From the NCBI GenBank assembly GCA_049840475.1, contig JASGKX010000003.1:496001-560000 (forward strand): a stretch of 64,000 nt of DNA. The letters run 5' to 3'. This DNA comes from JBGVSA01 sp049840475 (GTDB lineage Bacteria > Pseudomonadota > Gammaproteobacteria > Burkholderiales > Rhodocyclaceae). Below are positions 25,364 through 35,599 of the stretch, piece after piece. Numbering within the stretch: position 1 is the first letter of the stretch; the number at the start of each line of letters is the position of its first letter. The notes beneath the pieces are model-generated. The model was not told where the DNA came from, made no database searches, and saw only the letters and a list, made by a program, of their open reading frames with translations. Made by a program: the position numbers and the translations under genes.

Positions 25364-26215
25364 TTACATCGCCACCAGCGTCTGGCGACCCCACCACGTA
25401 CCGTCCGGGCCAAGTTGAATGGGCTTCTGGATGGCGCCGGCTTCAACGCAGATCATGTAGCGGAAGCCGTTGTCCGGCATGTCGGCGATCTTGGCGCAAC
25501 GGTCAACCCACGGGTTCCAGACGACCGTCTCTGGCATGTTCTCGGCATGGATGCCGAGCGAGCGGTGCGGTTCGCGCAGCAGCAGCGGGTTGCGCGTGTC
25601 GTAATACACGCGATCGGTTTCTTCGGAGATCGCCACCGTGATGCCGGTTTCGAGCTTGTTGTCTTCCTTGCTGACGTTGTCGAAGTAATGCTGGCCACGC
25701 AGCCCTTCGAGCGTGGCCTCTTCGACTTCGCGCATGCGCAGGTAGGTATGCAGTGCGGCGGTGAAGGTGAAGGGTTCATCGCCACGGTTTTCGATTTCCA
25801 GTTCCATGTCGAGGCGATCGCCCGCGACGCTGACCGTCATCTCGGCAATGAAAGCATGCGGCCACATTTCGCGCGTGGCAGGCGTGTCGGTCAGGCGCAA
25901 CACGGCCATGGCGTAGTCGTCGCCGGTGCGGGCGTCGCTCACTTCCCAACTGAAGAGGCGGGCAAAGCCGTGTCCCGGCAGCGGGCCGCGGGTGGAGAAC
26001 TGCGGAAAGCAGATGGGCACGCCGCCGCGCACGGGCTTGCCGTCCGCGAATTCCGATTTCTCGGACATGTAGAGGCGCTCTTGCCCGTCGGCGGTCTTCC
26101 ACGACACAACATGTGCGCCGTGCAGCAGGATGGTGGCCTCGGCGCCATTGGGGGCGCGCACGCGGACGGCCGGCAGGCCTTGATAGGTGATGTTTTCGGT
26201 GATTGCTGTGGTCAT
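25364..26215 (-). CDS. D-hexose-6-phosphate mutarotase (YeaD-like)
   Basis: 283 residues of the aldose 1-epimerase fold, glucose-6-phosphate 1-epimerase type. Seen: ATILLHGAHVVSWKTADGQE, RGGVPICFPQF (phosphate-binding region, about 64-74), GHGFAR, the catalytic His in TAALHTYLR, WNPWVDRCAKIADMPD and the catalytic Glu in MICVEAG. It interconverts alpha and beta hexose-6-phosphate. It follows the interrupted tag gene by 24 bases on the same strand and ends before a strong terminator, so it is likely the last gene of the acs-tag-yeaD run. Confidence 0.88.
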   Translation of the reverse strand: MTTAITENITYQGLPAVRVRAPNGAEATILLHGAHVVSWKTADGQERLYMSEKSEFADGKPVRGGVPICFPQFSTRGPLPGHGFARLFSWEVSDARTGDDYAMAVLRLTDTPATREMWPHAFIAEMTVSVAGDRLDMELEIENRGDEPFTFTAALHTYLRMREVEEATLEGLRGQHYFDNVSKEDNKLETGITVAISEETDRVYYDTRNPLLLREPHRSLGIHAENMPETVVWNPWVDRCAKIADMPDNGFRYMICVEAGAIQKPIQLGPDGTWWGRQTLVAM

Positions 26216-26239
26216 GGTTCTTCTAATGGGCGGGTAGGG

Positions 26240-26824
26240 TTATGGAGCCAGCCGTGCGACCTCGGCATGGCGGAAACACTCGGCGACGTGGTCATTGACC
26301 ATGCCGACGGCCTGCATGTGAGCATAGCAAATGGTGCTGCCTACGAAGCGAAAGCCACGACGCTTGAGGTCTTTCGACAGGGCATCGGAAATCGGTGTGG
26401 TGGCGGGTACCTGCGACATGCTCTTCCATTTGTTGTTGATCGGTTTGCCATCGACGAAGCGCCACATGTAGTCCGCAAAGCTGCCGAATTCGGCCTGCAC
26501 TTCGAGGAACGCACGGGCGTTGTCGACGACCGACGCGACCTTGAGCCGGTTCCGAATGATGCCCGCGTCGGCCATAAGACGATTCTGATCGGCGTCAGTG
26601 TAGCGAGCGATGCGGCGCGCATCGAAACCATGCAGCGCACGGCGGTAGTTTTCGCGTCAACGCAAGATAGTGATCCATGAAAGCCCGGCTTGCGCTCCTT
26701 CGAGAATCAGGAACTCAAACAGCTTGTCGTCGTCGGTGACGGGCACGCCCCATTCGGTGTCGTGGTACTCCACGTAAAGCGGCTCAGTGCCGGCCCATTG
26801 GCAACGGCATCGGGTATCGGACAT
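26240..26824 (-). pseudogene. tag: DNA-3-methyladenine glycosylase I (tag) with in-frame TGA at codon 56
   Basis: Tag removes 3-methyladenine from alkylated DNA. The N-terminal part MSDTRCRCQWAGTEPLYV through AGLSWITILR is normal, with Zn ligands Cys8 and His21 and the base-stacking Trp in GLSW. Codon 56 (26657-26659) is TGA; E. coli Tag has Lys in WITVLKKRENY. The same frame then runs on as RENYRRALHGFDARR to the end, with VNDHVAEC supplying the other His/Cys Zn ligands. One CGA-to-TGA change explains it. Total 194 codons, the family length. It may be a recent null allele or a base-call error. Confidence 0.88.
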
Positions 26825-26844
26825 GGTGTTTTCCGTATAAGGAC

Positions 26845-29556
26845 TCAGGCGCGCAGGTCGAGCGTGCCGTGGCGTAGCGTTGGTGTTTCGGGATCGGGAA
26901 CGATCACAAAGCCGATGTTGCGCACGAATCGCAGCATGCGCTCGTTGTCGGAGAGGAACACGCCCTTCATTGTCTTGAGTCCGCGTTCGCGTGCACACAG
27001 GATGAGCGTTTCCATGAGCTTGCGGCCGACGCCGCTGTGCTGGAAGGCGTCGGCCACCACGATGGCGAACTCGCAGCTCTCGCCGTCGGGGTTGGTGGAG
27101 TAGCGGCATACGCCGATCTCCAGCGGCTCGCCGTTGTTTTCGATGATGGCGATCAGCGCCAGTTCGCGGTCGTAGTCGATCTGCGTGAGCTTGGCCAGCA
27201 GCGATGGCGGCAGCTCGCGCAGCGCACTCATGAAGCGGAAGTACTTGGTCTCCGCTGACAGAGCGCGCACAAAGGTCTGTTCGAGTTCGGCATCCTCCGG
27301 CTTGAGCGGGCGGATCAGCACTGGCGTGCCATCGCGCAGCGTCCATTCCTGTTCCAGCGTGCTCGGGTACGGATGGATCGCCATGTGGGCGTAGCGTCCG
27401 ACCCCCTCTGAGACGTGACCGACTTCGATCTGCACATCACCCACGATGGCACTGCGCTCGTCCGCGTAGAGCGGCACGATATCGAGCGAGCGCACCCAGG
27501 GCAGCTCGCAGACGATTTCCGACACGCGCAGCAGAATCTGCTCGATGCGTTCGATGTCGGCCGCAGGCAGCAGATCGAGTCCGGAGAGCGCGCGCTCGGC
27601 GTGCGTCTGCCGGATCAGGTCGCGGGCCAGGAAAGCGTTGAGCGGAGGCAGGGCGACAGCCCGGTCTGGCCAGTGGTGCGGGCTCAGGCTGCGTTCGCCG
27701 AAACCGATCACCGGGCCGAAGACGGGGTCGCGCCACACACGTATCGCCAGTTCGTGGCTGCTGCGTGTGTCCAGCACTCGCTCGACCGAAAGACTGTGCA
27801 TGGCCGTACCCGGCGCCTTGTGCGCCAGGCTTGCCTGAATCGCGCGCCATGCCAGACGTACGGCAAGTTCGTTGGGCAATTCGCTGCGCACCAGCGAGGC
27901 TGCGCCAGTGCCGTCCGGTACCGTGGCGTCGGGCCGCAGTGCGATCGGGTAGCCCAGATCGTCGGCGATCGACGTGGCGTCGTTCTCCGAGTGCGCCACG
28001 CGCGCTTCGACAACAGGCACATGGAAGGCTTCCAACACGGCCAATGCTTCGGAACGCAGCAGCGTGGTGCGCCTGTCCCCGAGCGCACGTTCGATGATGG
28101 CACGTGCGTTACCCACGGCTGGTTCGCGTGCGTCTTCCAGCGGCGCTGGCGCCTGCGTGAGCAGTTGCTGGTTCAGGTAATAGTTGGTGATGTGCGAGAA
28201 CAGTTCGACGGCGGTTTCCGGCGTGCGCAGCGACGGGATGCCTGCCGATTGGAACAGGTTGCGTGCTTCACGGGTGTGTTCGTCACCGAGCCAGCAGGTC
28301 AGGATCGGTTTGTCGCTCTTGCTACGCAACGCGATGACGCGTTCGGCTACTTCGGTCGGTCGCGTCATGGCCTGCGGCGTGAGCAGGCACAGCACGCCGT
28401 CCACGCCATCGTCCTGTAACAACGCTTCGAGCGCGGTGGCGTAGCGGGCGGGGTCCGAATCGCCGATGAGGTCGATGGGATTGGACAGCGACCAATGCGG
28501 CGGCAGCACTTTGTTCAGCCGAGCCAGCGTGTCGGGCGAGAGTTGCGCTAACGGAATGCCGAGGTCGCCTGCGCGGTCGGCAGCCATGACGCCCGGGCCG
28601 CCGCCGTTGGTAATGATCGCCAGCCGATTGCCCCGTGGCCGGAAATGCAGGAACAGCGCCTTGGTGGCCGCGTAAAGCTGGCTCAGGTTGTTCAGCCGGA
28701 TGACGCCCGCGCGACGCAGGGCGGCATCGAATACCGCGTCTTCGCCCGCCACGCCCCCCGTGTGCGTGAGCGCAGCACGCAGGCCCACCGGATGGCGCCC
28801 GACCTTGAATACCATCACCGGCTTGGCGCGGGCCGCCGCGCGCAGGCCACTCAGGAATCGGCGCGCGTCACGGATGTTCTCGACGTACAGCAGCAGGCTT
28901 TCGCTGCGGTAGTCCCACACCATGTAGTCGAGGATTTCCCCGAAATCGAGGTCGCTCGCCACGCCCAGCGACACAACGTTTGAAAAGCCCACTTCCGCCG
29001 GACGGGCGTAGTCGAGGATGGCCGCGCACAGCGCGCCCGACTGCGAGATGAAACCGATCGAACCGGACAGGGGCGGGACCAGCGCAAAGGTGGCATTCAG
29101 CCCCGATTGCGGGCGAGCCAGCCCCAGGCTGTTGGGGCCGAGCAGGCGCAGGCCGTGCAGGCGTGCCGCCTTGAGTACCTTCTGTTCAAGCTGCGCGCCT
29201 GCCGCGCCCGATTCGCCAAAGCCTGCGGACAGCACGATTGCTGCCCGCACACCCGCGCGACCGCATTCAGCCACGATGTCGGGAACGGTGTGAGCCGGCG
29301 TTGCGATGACGGCAAGGTCCACCCGCCCCGGCACGTCGCCGATGCGGCGGTAGCAGTGCAGGCCCTGCACGCGGCGGTATTTGGGATTGACGGCGAAGAG
29401 CGCGCCCCGGAAGCCGCTCTCCAGCATGTTGTGGACCAGCACCGCGCCCAACGCGCCCGCGCGTTCGGTTGCGCCGATGATGGCGACCGACTGCGGCTCG
29501 AACATGTGGCTCAGGTAGTGCCGTTCGTCGAGGAGGATGGGCGATTCGCTTTGCAT
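26845..29556 (-). CDS. ADP-forming acyl-CoA synthetase fused to GNAT acetyltransferase (Pat/Acd-like)
   Basis: 903 residues. Order: CoA-binding domain (about 15-150, SVAIIGATERAGALG), succinyl-CoA ligase-like domains with the phospho-His loop ALTHTGGVAGEDAVFD (about 262-277), an ATP-grasp domain (about 490-720), and a GNAT domain (about 740-890) with acetyl-CoA loop VGRKLMETLI. E. coli Pat (YfiQ), with the same order, acetylates lysines, including that of acetyl-CoA synthetase. The phospho-His looks retained, so synthetase activity is possible. It is first in a leftward run with tag and the mutarotase, and neighbours the PpsR/PpsA switch of carbon metabolism. Confidence 0.9.
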   Translation of the reverse strand: MQSESPILLDERHYLSHMFEPQSVAIIGATERAGALGAVLVHNMLESGFRGALFAVNPKYRRVQGLHCYRRIGDVPGRVDLAVIATPAHTVPDIVAECGRAGVRAAIVLSAGFGESGAAGAQLEQKVLKAARLHGLRLLGPNSLGLARPQSGLNATFALVPPLSGSIGFISQSGALCAAILDYARPAEVGFSNVVSLGVASDLDFGEILDYMVWDYRSESLLLYVENIRDARRFLSGLRAAARAKPVMVFKVGRHPVGLRAALTHTGGVAGEDAVFDAALRRAGVIRLNNLSQLYAATKALFLHFRPRGNRLAIITNGGGPGVMAADRAGDLGIPLAQLSPDTLARLNKVLPPHWSLSNPIDLIGDSDPARYATALEALLQDDGVDGVLCLLTPQAMTRPTEVAERVIALRSKSDKPILTCWLGDEHTREARNLFQSAGIPSLRTPETAVELFSHITNYYLNQQLLTQAPAPLEDAREPAVGNARAIIERALGDRRTTLLRSEALAVLEAFHVPVVEARVAHSENDATSIADDLGYPIALRPDATVPDGTGAASLVRSELPNELAVRLAWRAIQASLAHKAPGTAMHSLSVERVLDTRSSHELAIRVWRDPVFGPVIGFGERSLSPHHWPDRAVALPPLNAFLARDLIRQTHAERALSGLDLLPAADIERIEQILLRVSEIVCELPWVRSLDIVPLYADERSAIVGDVQIEVGHVSEGVGRYAHMAIHPYPSTLEQEWTLRDGTPVLIRPLKPEDAELEQTFVRALSAETKYFRFMSALRELPPSLLAKLTQIDYDRELALIAIIENNGEPLEIGVCRYSTNPDGESCEFAIVVADAFQHSGVGRKLMETLILCARERGLKTMKGVFLSDNERMLRFVRNIGFVIVPDPETPTLRHGTLDLRA

Positions 29557-29657
29557 GGTCGAATCATAAGCACTTGTCGGCCCGGCGGCGCAGCCGTCCG
29601 CCGCTTTAATTGCTGGCCAGTTGCGATTTGTGGCGTGCGGCCGCCAGCCGCGTGCGC

Positions 29658-30488
29658 CTAGAAACCGTTCTGGCCGATGCGCACTTCTTGCATGATCTTC
29701 GCGGATATCTCTTCGATCGACCGCGATGTCGAGTCGATGAAAGTGATGCCTTCGCGCCGCATCAGCTTCTGTGCCGCTTCGATTTCGTAGCGGCAGTTGT
29801 CGATGTCGGCGTAACGGCTGTTGGGGCGGCGCTCCTGCCGGATCTGCGCCAGCCGGTCGGCGCTGATGGTCAGTCCGTACAGTTTGCTGCGATAGCGGTG
29901 CAGGTCGCCGGGCAGCTTGTTGCGTTCAAAGTCCTCGGGAATCAGCGGATAGTTGGCCGACTTGACCCCGAACTGCATCGCCAGGTACAGGCTGGTCGGC
30001 GTCTTGCCCGAGCGTGACACGCCAACCAGGATGACGTCCGCATCCTCGAGGTCCTTGTCGGTCACGCCGTCGTCGTGCGCCAGCGTGAAGTTGATGGCCT
30101 CGATGCGCGTCTTGTAGTCCTCGCTCTCGGCAATGCCATGAAAGCGCCCGACGGTGTGAGTGGATTTGACGCCGAGTTCGGTTTCGAGCGGGTCGATGAA
30201 CTTCTCGAACAGGTCCAGGAACTGCGCTTGCGTAGCCCGGAGGATGGCGACGATATCGCTCTGCACGAGCGTGCTGAACACGATAGGGCGTCGCCCGTCC
30301 CGCTGGGCGGCTTCATCGATGCGCCGTGCGCAGTCGGCCGCTCGTTCTGGCGAATCGACAAAAGGTGCCCTGACGTGCCGGAACTGGCAATCGGGGAACT
30401 GGGCGAGCAGACTATGCCCGAGGGTTTCGGCAGTGATGCCGGTACCGTCCGAAACAAAGAAAACGGTACGCTTTGTGCTTTGCAACAT
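29658..30488 (-). CDS. ppsR: PEP synthase regulatory protein PpsR (bifunctional kinase/pyrophosphorylase)
   Basis: 276 residues of the DUF299 family, which phosphorylates PEP synthase on Thr using ADP and reverses it with Pi. The P-loop GVSRSGKT is at residues 156-163; family opener TVFFVSDGTGITAETLGHSL and PLIPEDFERNKLP are present. Divergent from ppsA across 130 bases, the usual arrangement, so the enzyme and its off-switch share a control region. Confidence 0.95.
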   Translation of the reverse strand: MLQSTKRTVFFVSDGTGITAETLGHSLLAQFPDCQFRHVRAPFVDSPERAADCARRIDEAAQRDGRRPIVFSTLVQSDIVAILRATQAQFLDLFEKFIDPLETELGVKSTHTVGRFHGIAESEDYKTRIEAINFTLAHDDGVTDKDLEDADVILVGVSRSGKTPTSLYLAMQFGVKSANYPLIPEDFERNKLPGDLHRYRSKLYGLTISADRLAQIRQERRPNSRYADIDNCRYEIEAAQKLMRREGITFIDSTSRSIEEISAKIMQEVRIGQNGF

Positions 30489-30618
30489 GATGAGTTTATC
30501 GTCTCCAGGCGGGTTGCTGCATAGGACGTAACCTGATGGGGAATGCTCTTATGCGGTGCACCATTCCTGGCTGGATAGAATGCGGCCACTTTTGCGATTG
30601 CGCAATACAGGTGAAACG

Positions 30619-32988
<2,370 letters not shown>

Positions 32989-33219
32989 ATACAAGAAATC
33001 CGGCCGCTTCATGTAGGTATGTTTCCGCTCATCCTCTCCTGATCACCTTCACGCGATTTTTTGCGGGAATCGAGCTGTCTTCCCGCGCTAAAATTCGCAC
33101 CTGATTTTCCTGCCACGGCGGCCCGTACTCGCGGGCCGTCTTGGTGTCTGCTTGACCAGAAGCGTTTTCACTACGGTCGCCGTGTTTTTGGGGCGGCCTG
33201 TCCGGGCCGGAGTTGTCAT

Positions 33220-34137
33220 ATGGCTTTGCTGTTGCTATCGAAACGGTCGGCGACGCGTAGCGGCGTGCGCGCCGTGAGTATGCGCGTGGCCCTGTCCGTG
33301 GTGGCTGGGTGCGGTGTCGCGGTGGCCGCGTTGGGTTTCGGCGCAGGCCTGCTGGCCGGGCGGATGACCGCCGAACCTCAACCCATGGCCGTCGCGCAGG
33401 CCGATCCCACGCGCGACAAGTTCTCCATCCAGCAACTGGGTACCTTGTCCGCCCGTCTGCTGCGCCTCGAATCCGACGCGCAGGGATTGGTGCGCAAGGT
33501 CGGTCTGCTGGATTCCATCGAAAAGAAGCTGCACGGCCTGCGTGCGGGAGAGGTCGGCGTTGCGCCAAAGTCCGGCGCGGCCGGTGGCGCGCTGTTGCCG
33601 GCCCGCCAATGCGGAGCAGGGCGCGACGTCTCGCTCGACGCCGCCGCGATTGATGTGCGCTGTCTCGAAGACATGCTGGGCAGGGTCGATGCCGCCGCCC
33701 GCGAACGTACCGTGGCGCTGCTGGCTGTGCCAGCCCAGTTGCCCGTGGATGATCGCGAGACGGGCTCGCCCTTTGGCAATCGCGTGGACCCTTTCAACGG
33801 TCGCGTCGCGTTTCATTCCGGGCTGGACTTCGCCGCGCCGCTCGGTACGCCGATCCACGCTGCGGGCGGAGGCACGGTGCGCTTTGCTGGTTACATGAAC
33901 GAACTGGGCAACATGGTCGAAATCGATCATGGCAATGGACTGACCACACGCTACGCCCACGCATCGAAGCTGCTGGTGCGCACGGGCGATGCGATCGCCC
34001 CGCGTCAGGTCATCGCACAGGTGGGTTCGACCGGCCGTTCGACCGGCGCGCACCTGCATTTTGAAATCCTTCATCAGGGACGCTACGTCGACCCGGCCCA
34101 ATACCTGACGCTGGCCGGCGACATGTCGGCGCTATAG
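33220..34137 (+). CDS. M23 (LytM-type) peptidoglycan endopeptidase, membrane-anchored
   Basis: 305 residues. One N-terminal helix (about 18-45, ALSVVAGCGVAVAALGFGAG), a spacer with coiled-coil character, then an M23 domain with Zn motifs HSGLDFAAPLGTP (His and Asp) and HLHFEIL, plus the expected GSTGRSTGAHLHF. All metal ligands are present, so it should be an active DD-endopeptidase. It is followed at once by a coiled-coil gene and a bactofilin gene, a grouping seen in bacteria where bactofilin localises cell-wall hydrolases to shape cells. GGAG lies 7 bases before the ATG. Confidence 0.92.
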   Translation: MALLLLSKRSATRSGVRAVSMRVALSVVAGCGVAVAALGFGAGLLAGRMTAEPQPMAVAQADPTRDKFSIQQLGTLSARLLRLESDAQGLVRKVGLLDSIEKKLHGLRAGEVGVAPKSGAAGGALLPARQCGAGRDVSLDAAAIDVRCLEDMLGRVDAAARERTVALLAVPAQLPVDDRETGSPFGNRVDPFNGRVAFHSGLDFAAPLGTPIHAAGGGTVRFAGYMNELGNMVEIDHGNGLTTRYAHASKLLVRTGDAIAPRQVIAQVGSTGRSTGAHLHFEILHQGRYVDPAQYLTLAGDMSAL

Positions 34138-34140
34138 GCG

Positions 34141-34503
34141 ATGGCGCGACAGCGTACCAAGCGGCTCACACAGGCTTCGTGCCGCATACGCGTGCACGAT
34201 GGGCGCATGAACAACTGGACGCGCGCCGGCCTGGCAGCACTTGCCTTGCTGCTGGCAGCGTCTGCCTGGGCGCTGGTACGGGCGCCATCGGCGAACGGTA
34301 GCCAGCAGGCCGAAATCGCACGATTGCAGGCCGCCAACCGCGAGCTGACGGAGCAACTCGAACGTGTGCGACTCGATGCCGAGCATGAGGCCGCGACCAA
34401 TGCCGAGCTGGTTCGCCAGATCGCCGAACTCAACGAACGCCTCGGGCGCGTGCAGGCCGATGCCAGCTTCGCCCGCGCAACCAGACCGGCTACACGCCCG
34501 TAG
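34141..34503 (+). CDS. Small membrane-anchored coiled-coil protein
   Basis: 120 residues from 34141, or 98 from ATG 34207 (MNNWTRAG). One helix (about 28-46, AGLAALALLLAASAWALV) is followed by QQAEIARLQAANRELTEQLE and further heptads to the end, i.e. a coiled coil. It starts 3 bases after the M23 stop and lies 43 bases before the bactofilin gene, so it is probably a scaffold linking the two. No named family recognised; the first start has weak ribosome signals either way. Confidence 0.65.
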   Translation: MARQRTKRLTQASCRIRVHDGRMNNWTRAGLAALALLLAASAWALVRAPSANGSQQAEIARLQAANRELTEQLERVRLDAEHEAATNAELVRQIAELNERLGRVQADASFARATRPATRP

Positions 34504-34546
34504 CAGGCCGACCAAAGAATCTTTGTATCAACGCAGGAGAAACGCC

Positions 34547-34963
34547 ATGTTCGGTTCCAAGAAGAACGCCACCGTCGAGTTGACCAAGTTGTCGAGCCTG
34601 ATTGCCGGCTCGGTCGAGGTGCATGGCGATGTGAATTTCGTCGATGGTCTGCGAGTGGACGGCCACGTGCGTGGCAACGTCGTCAGCAAGGCCGGCGCAC
34701 AAAGTCTGCTTGTGTTGAGCCAGCAAGGCAGCATTACCGGCAACGTGACGGCCTATGACGCGGTCATCAATGGCACCGTCAAGGGCGACTTGGAGATCGA
34801 ACATTTCCTTGAACTCCAGCCCAACGCACGCGTGACTGGCGACATCATCTACCGGCAATTGCGCATGGATTGCGGCGCGGTCGTCAACGGCTGCCTGTGT
34901 TCGGCGAACGACGATGTGCCTGCCGACAATGTGGTTGAATTGCCCGGCGTGGCCAGCGCCTGA
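34547..34963 (+). CDS. Bactofilin family cytoskeletal protein
   Basis: 138 residues, mostly one beta-helix bactofilin domain: SSLIAGSVEVHGDVNFVDGL, then DGHVRGNVVSKAG, GSITGNVTAYDAVINGTVKG and LQPNARVTGDII, with the family's repeating G-x-hydrophobic pattern. Bactofilins polymerise without nucleotide and position wall enzymes. AGGAGA is 7 bases before the ATG. It is the third gene of the M23, coiled-coil, bactofilin run. Confidence 0.92.
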   Translation: MFGSKKNATVELTKLSSLIAGSVEVHGDVNFVDGLRVDGHVRGNVVSKAGAQSLLVLSQQGSITGNVTAYDAVINGTVKGDLEIEHFLELQPNARVTGDIIYRQLRMDCGAVVNGCLCSANDDVPADNVVELPGVASA

Positions 34964-35049
34964 TCCGTGCTCGGTCGCCGAATGGCGACACGGGGTACCA
35001 TTGGCATACCAGTGCGCGCGCGGCGCGCATGGCGGTCATGGAGAAAGCA

Positions 35050-35493
35050 ATGCAATGGTGGATGTGGGTCGTGCTGGGATTCGCGCTGATCTCTGCCGAG
35101 TTGTTGGTCCCGTCGTTCTTCATCATCTGGTTCGGTGTTGCGGCACTCGTCGTCGGCCTGCTGGTGGCTGTGCTGGCACCCGCGATCGGCGTGCAGATTA
35201 CGGTGTGGGCGGTGCTCTCGGCGCTGCTGACGGTGCTGTGGTTTCGCGTCTTCAAGCAGCGCACGGTATCGTCCTCGGGCATGTCGGATGCCGCACTCGG
35301 CGAGGTGGGTCTGCTGGTGCACGACGTGCGCCCCTTCCATCCCGGCAAGGTGCGTTTCCAACGTCCGATCCTGGGGGCTGATGTGTGGGATTGCGCCGCA
35401 GAACGCGAAATCGCCACGGGCACGCGCGTTCGGGTGGTGGCTGTCGAAGGCAGCACGTTGCGCGTAGAAAGCGCGGAGCATTCCGTGCGTTGA
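35050..35493 (+). CDS. NfeD-like membrane protein (YbbK family)
   Basis: 147 residues. N-terminal hydrophobic segments (MQWWMWVVLGFALISAE, then helices to about 65) precede a C-terminal OB-fold (LGEVGLLVHDVRPFHPGKVR to the end, RVRVVAVEGSTLRVE). Short NfeD1b proteins usually pair with a stomatin-like membrane protein to control membrane proteases or lipid domains; no stomatin gene follows here. The start at 35050 has GGAG 7 bases before it; two upstream Met codons in frame have no better signal. Confidence 0.85.
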   Translation: MQWWMWVVLGFALISAELLVPSFFIIWFGVAALVVGLLVAVLAPAIGVQITVWAVLSALLTVLWFRVFKQRTVSSSGMSDAALGEVGLLVHDVRPFHPGKVRFQRPILGADVWDCAAEREIATGTRVRVVAVEGSTLRVESAEHSVR

Positions 35494-35524
35494 ACACGCA
35501 GGTCCGCGCCCGAAAGCAGTAAGC

Positions 35525-35552
35525 AAAAGCCCGGCAATTGCCGGGCTTTTCT
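35525..35552 (+). terminator. Intrinsic terminator after the NfeD gene
   Basis: AAAGCCCGGCAATTGCCGGGCTTTT forms an 8 to 10 bp stem with a tiny loop and a T run on the plus strand and an A run before it, so it can work for both strands. It lies 48 bases before the 3' end of the convergent MscS gene. Confidence 0.85.
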
Positions 35553-35599
35553 CATTCAGGGACTCACATCAGCGAGTGCCCCGGCCGCAAGCGACATAT

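Noticed and set aside
22301..26824. TGA recoding (Trp or Sec) to explain the tag and lipoprotein stops
   Set aside because: TGA is used as a normal stop in many genes in this window, no SECIS-like need is known for Tag, and the expected residues differ (basic residue versus Trp).
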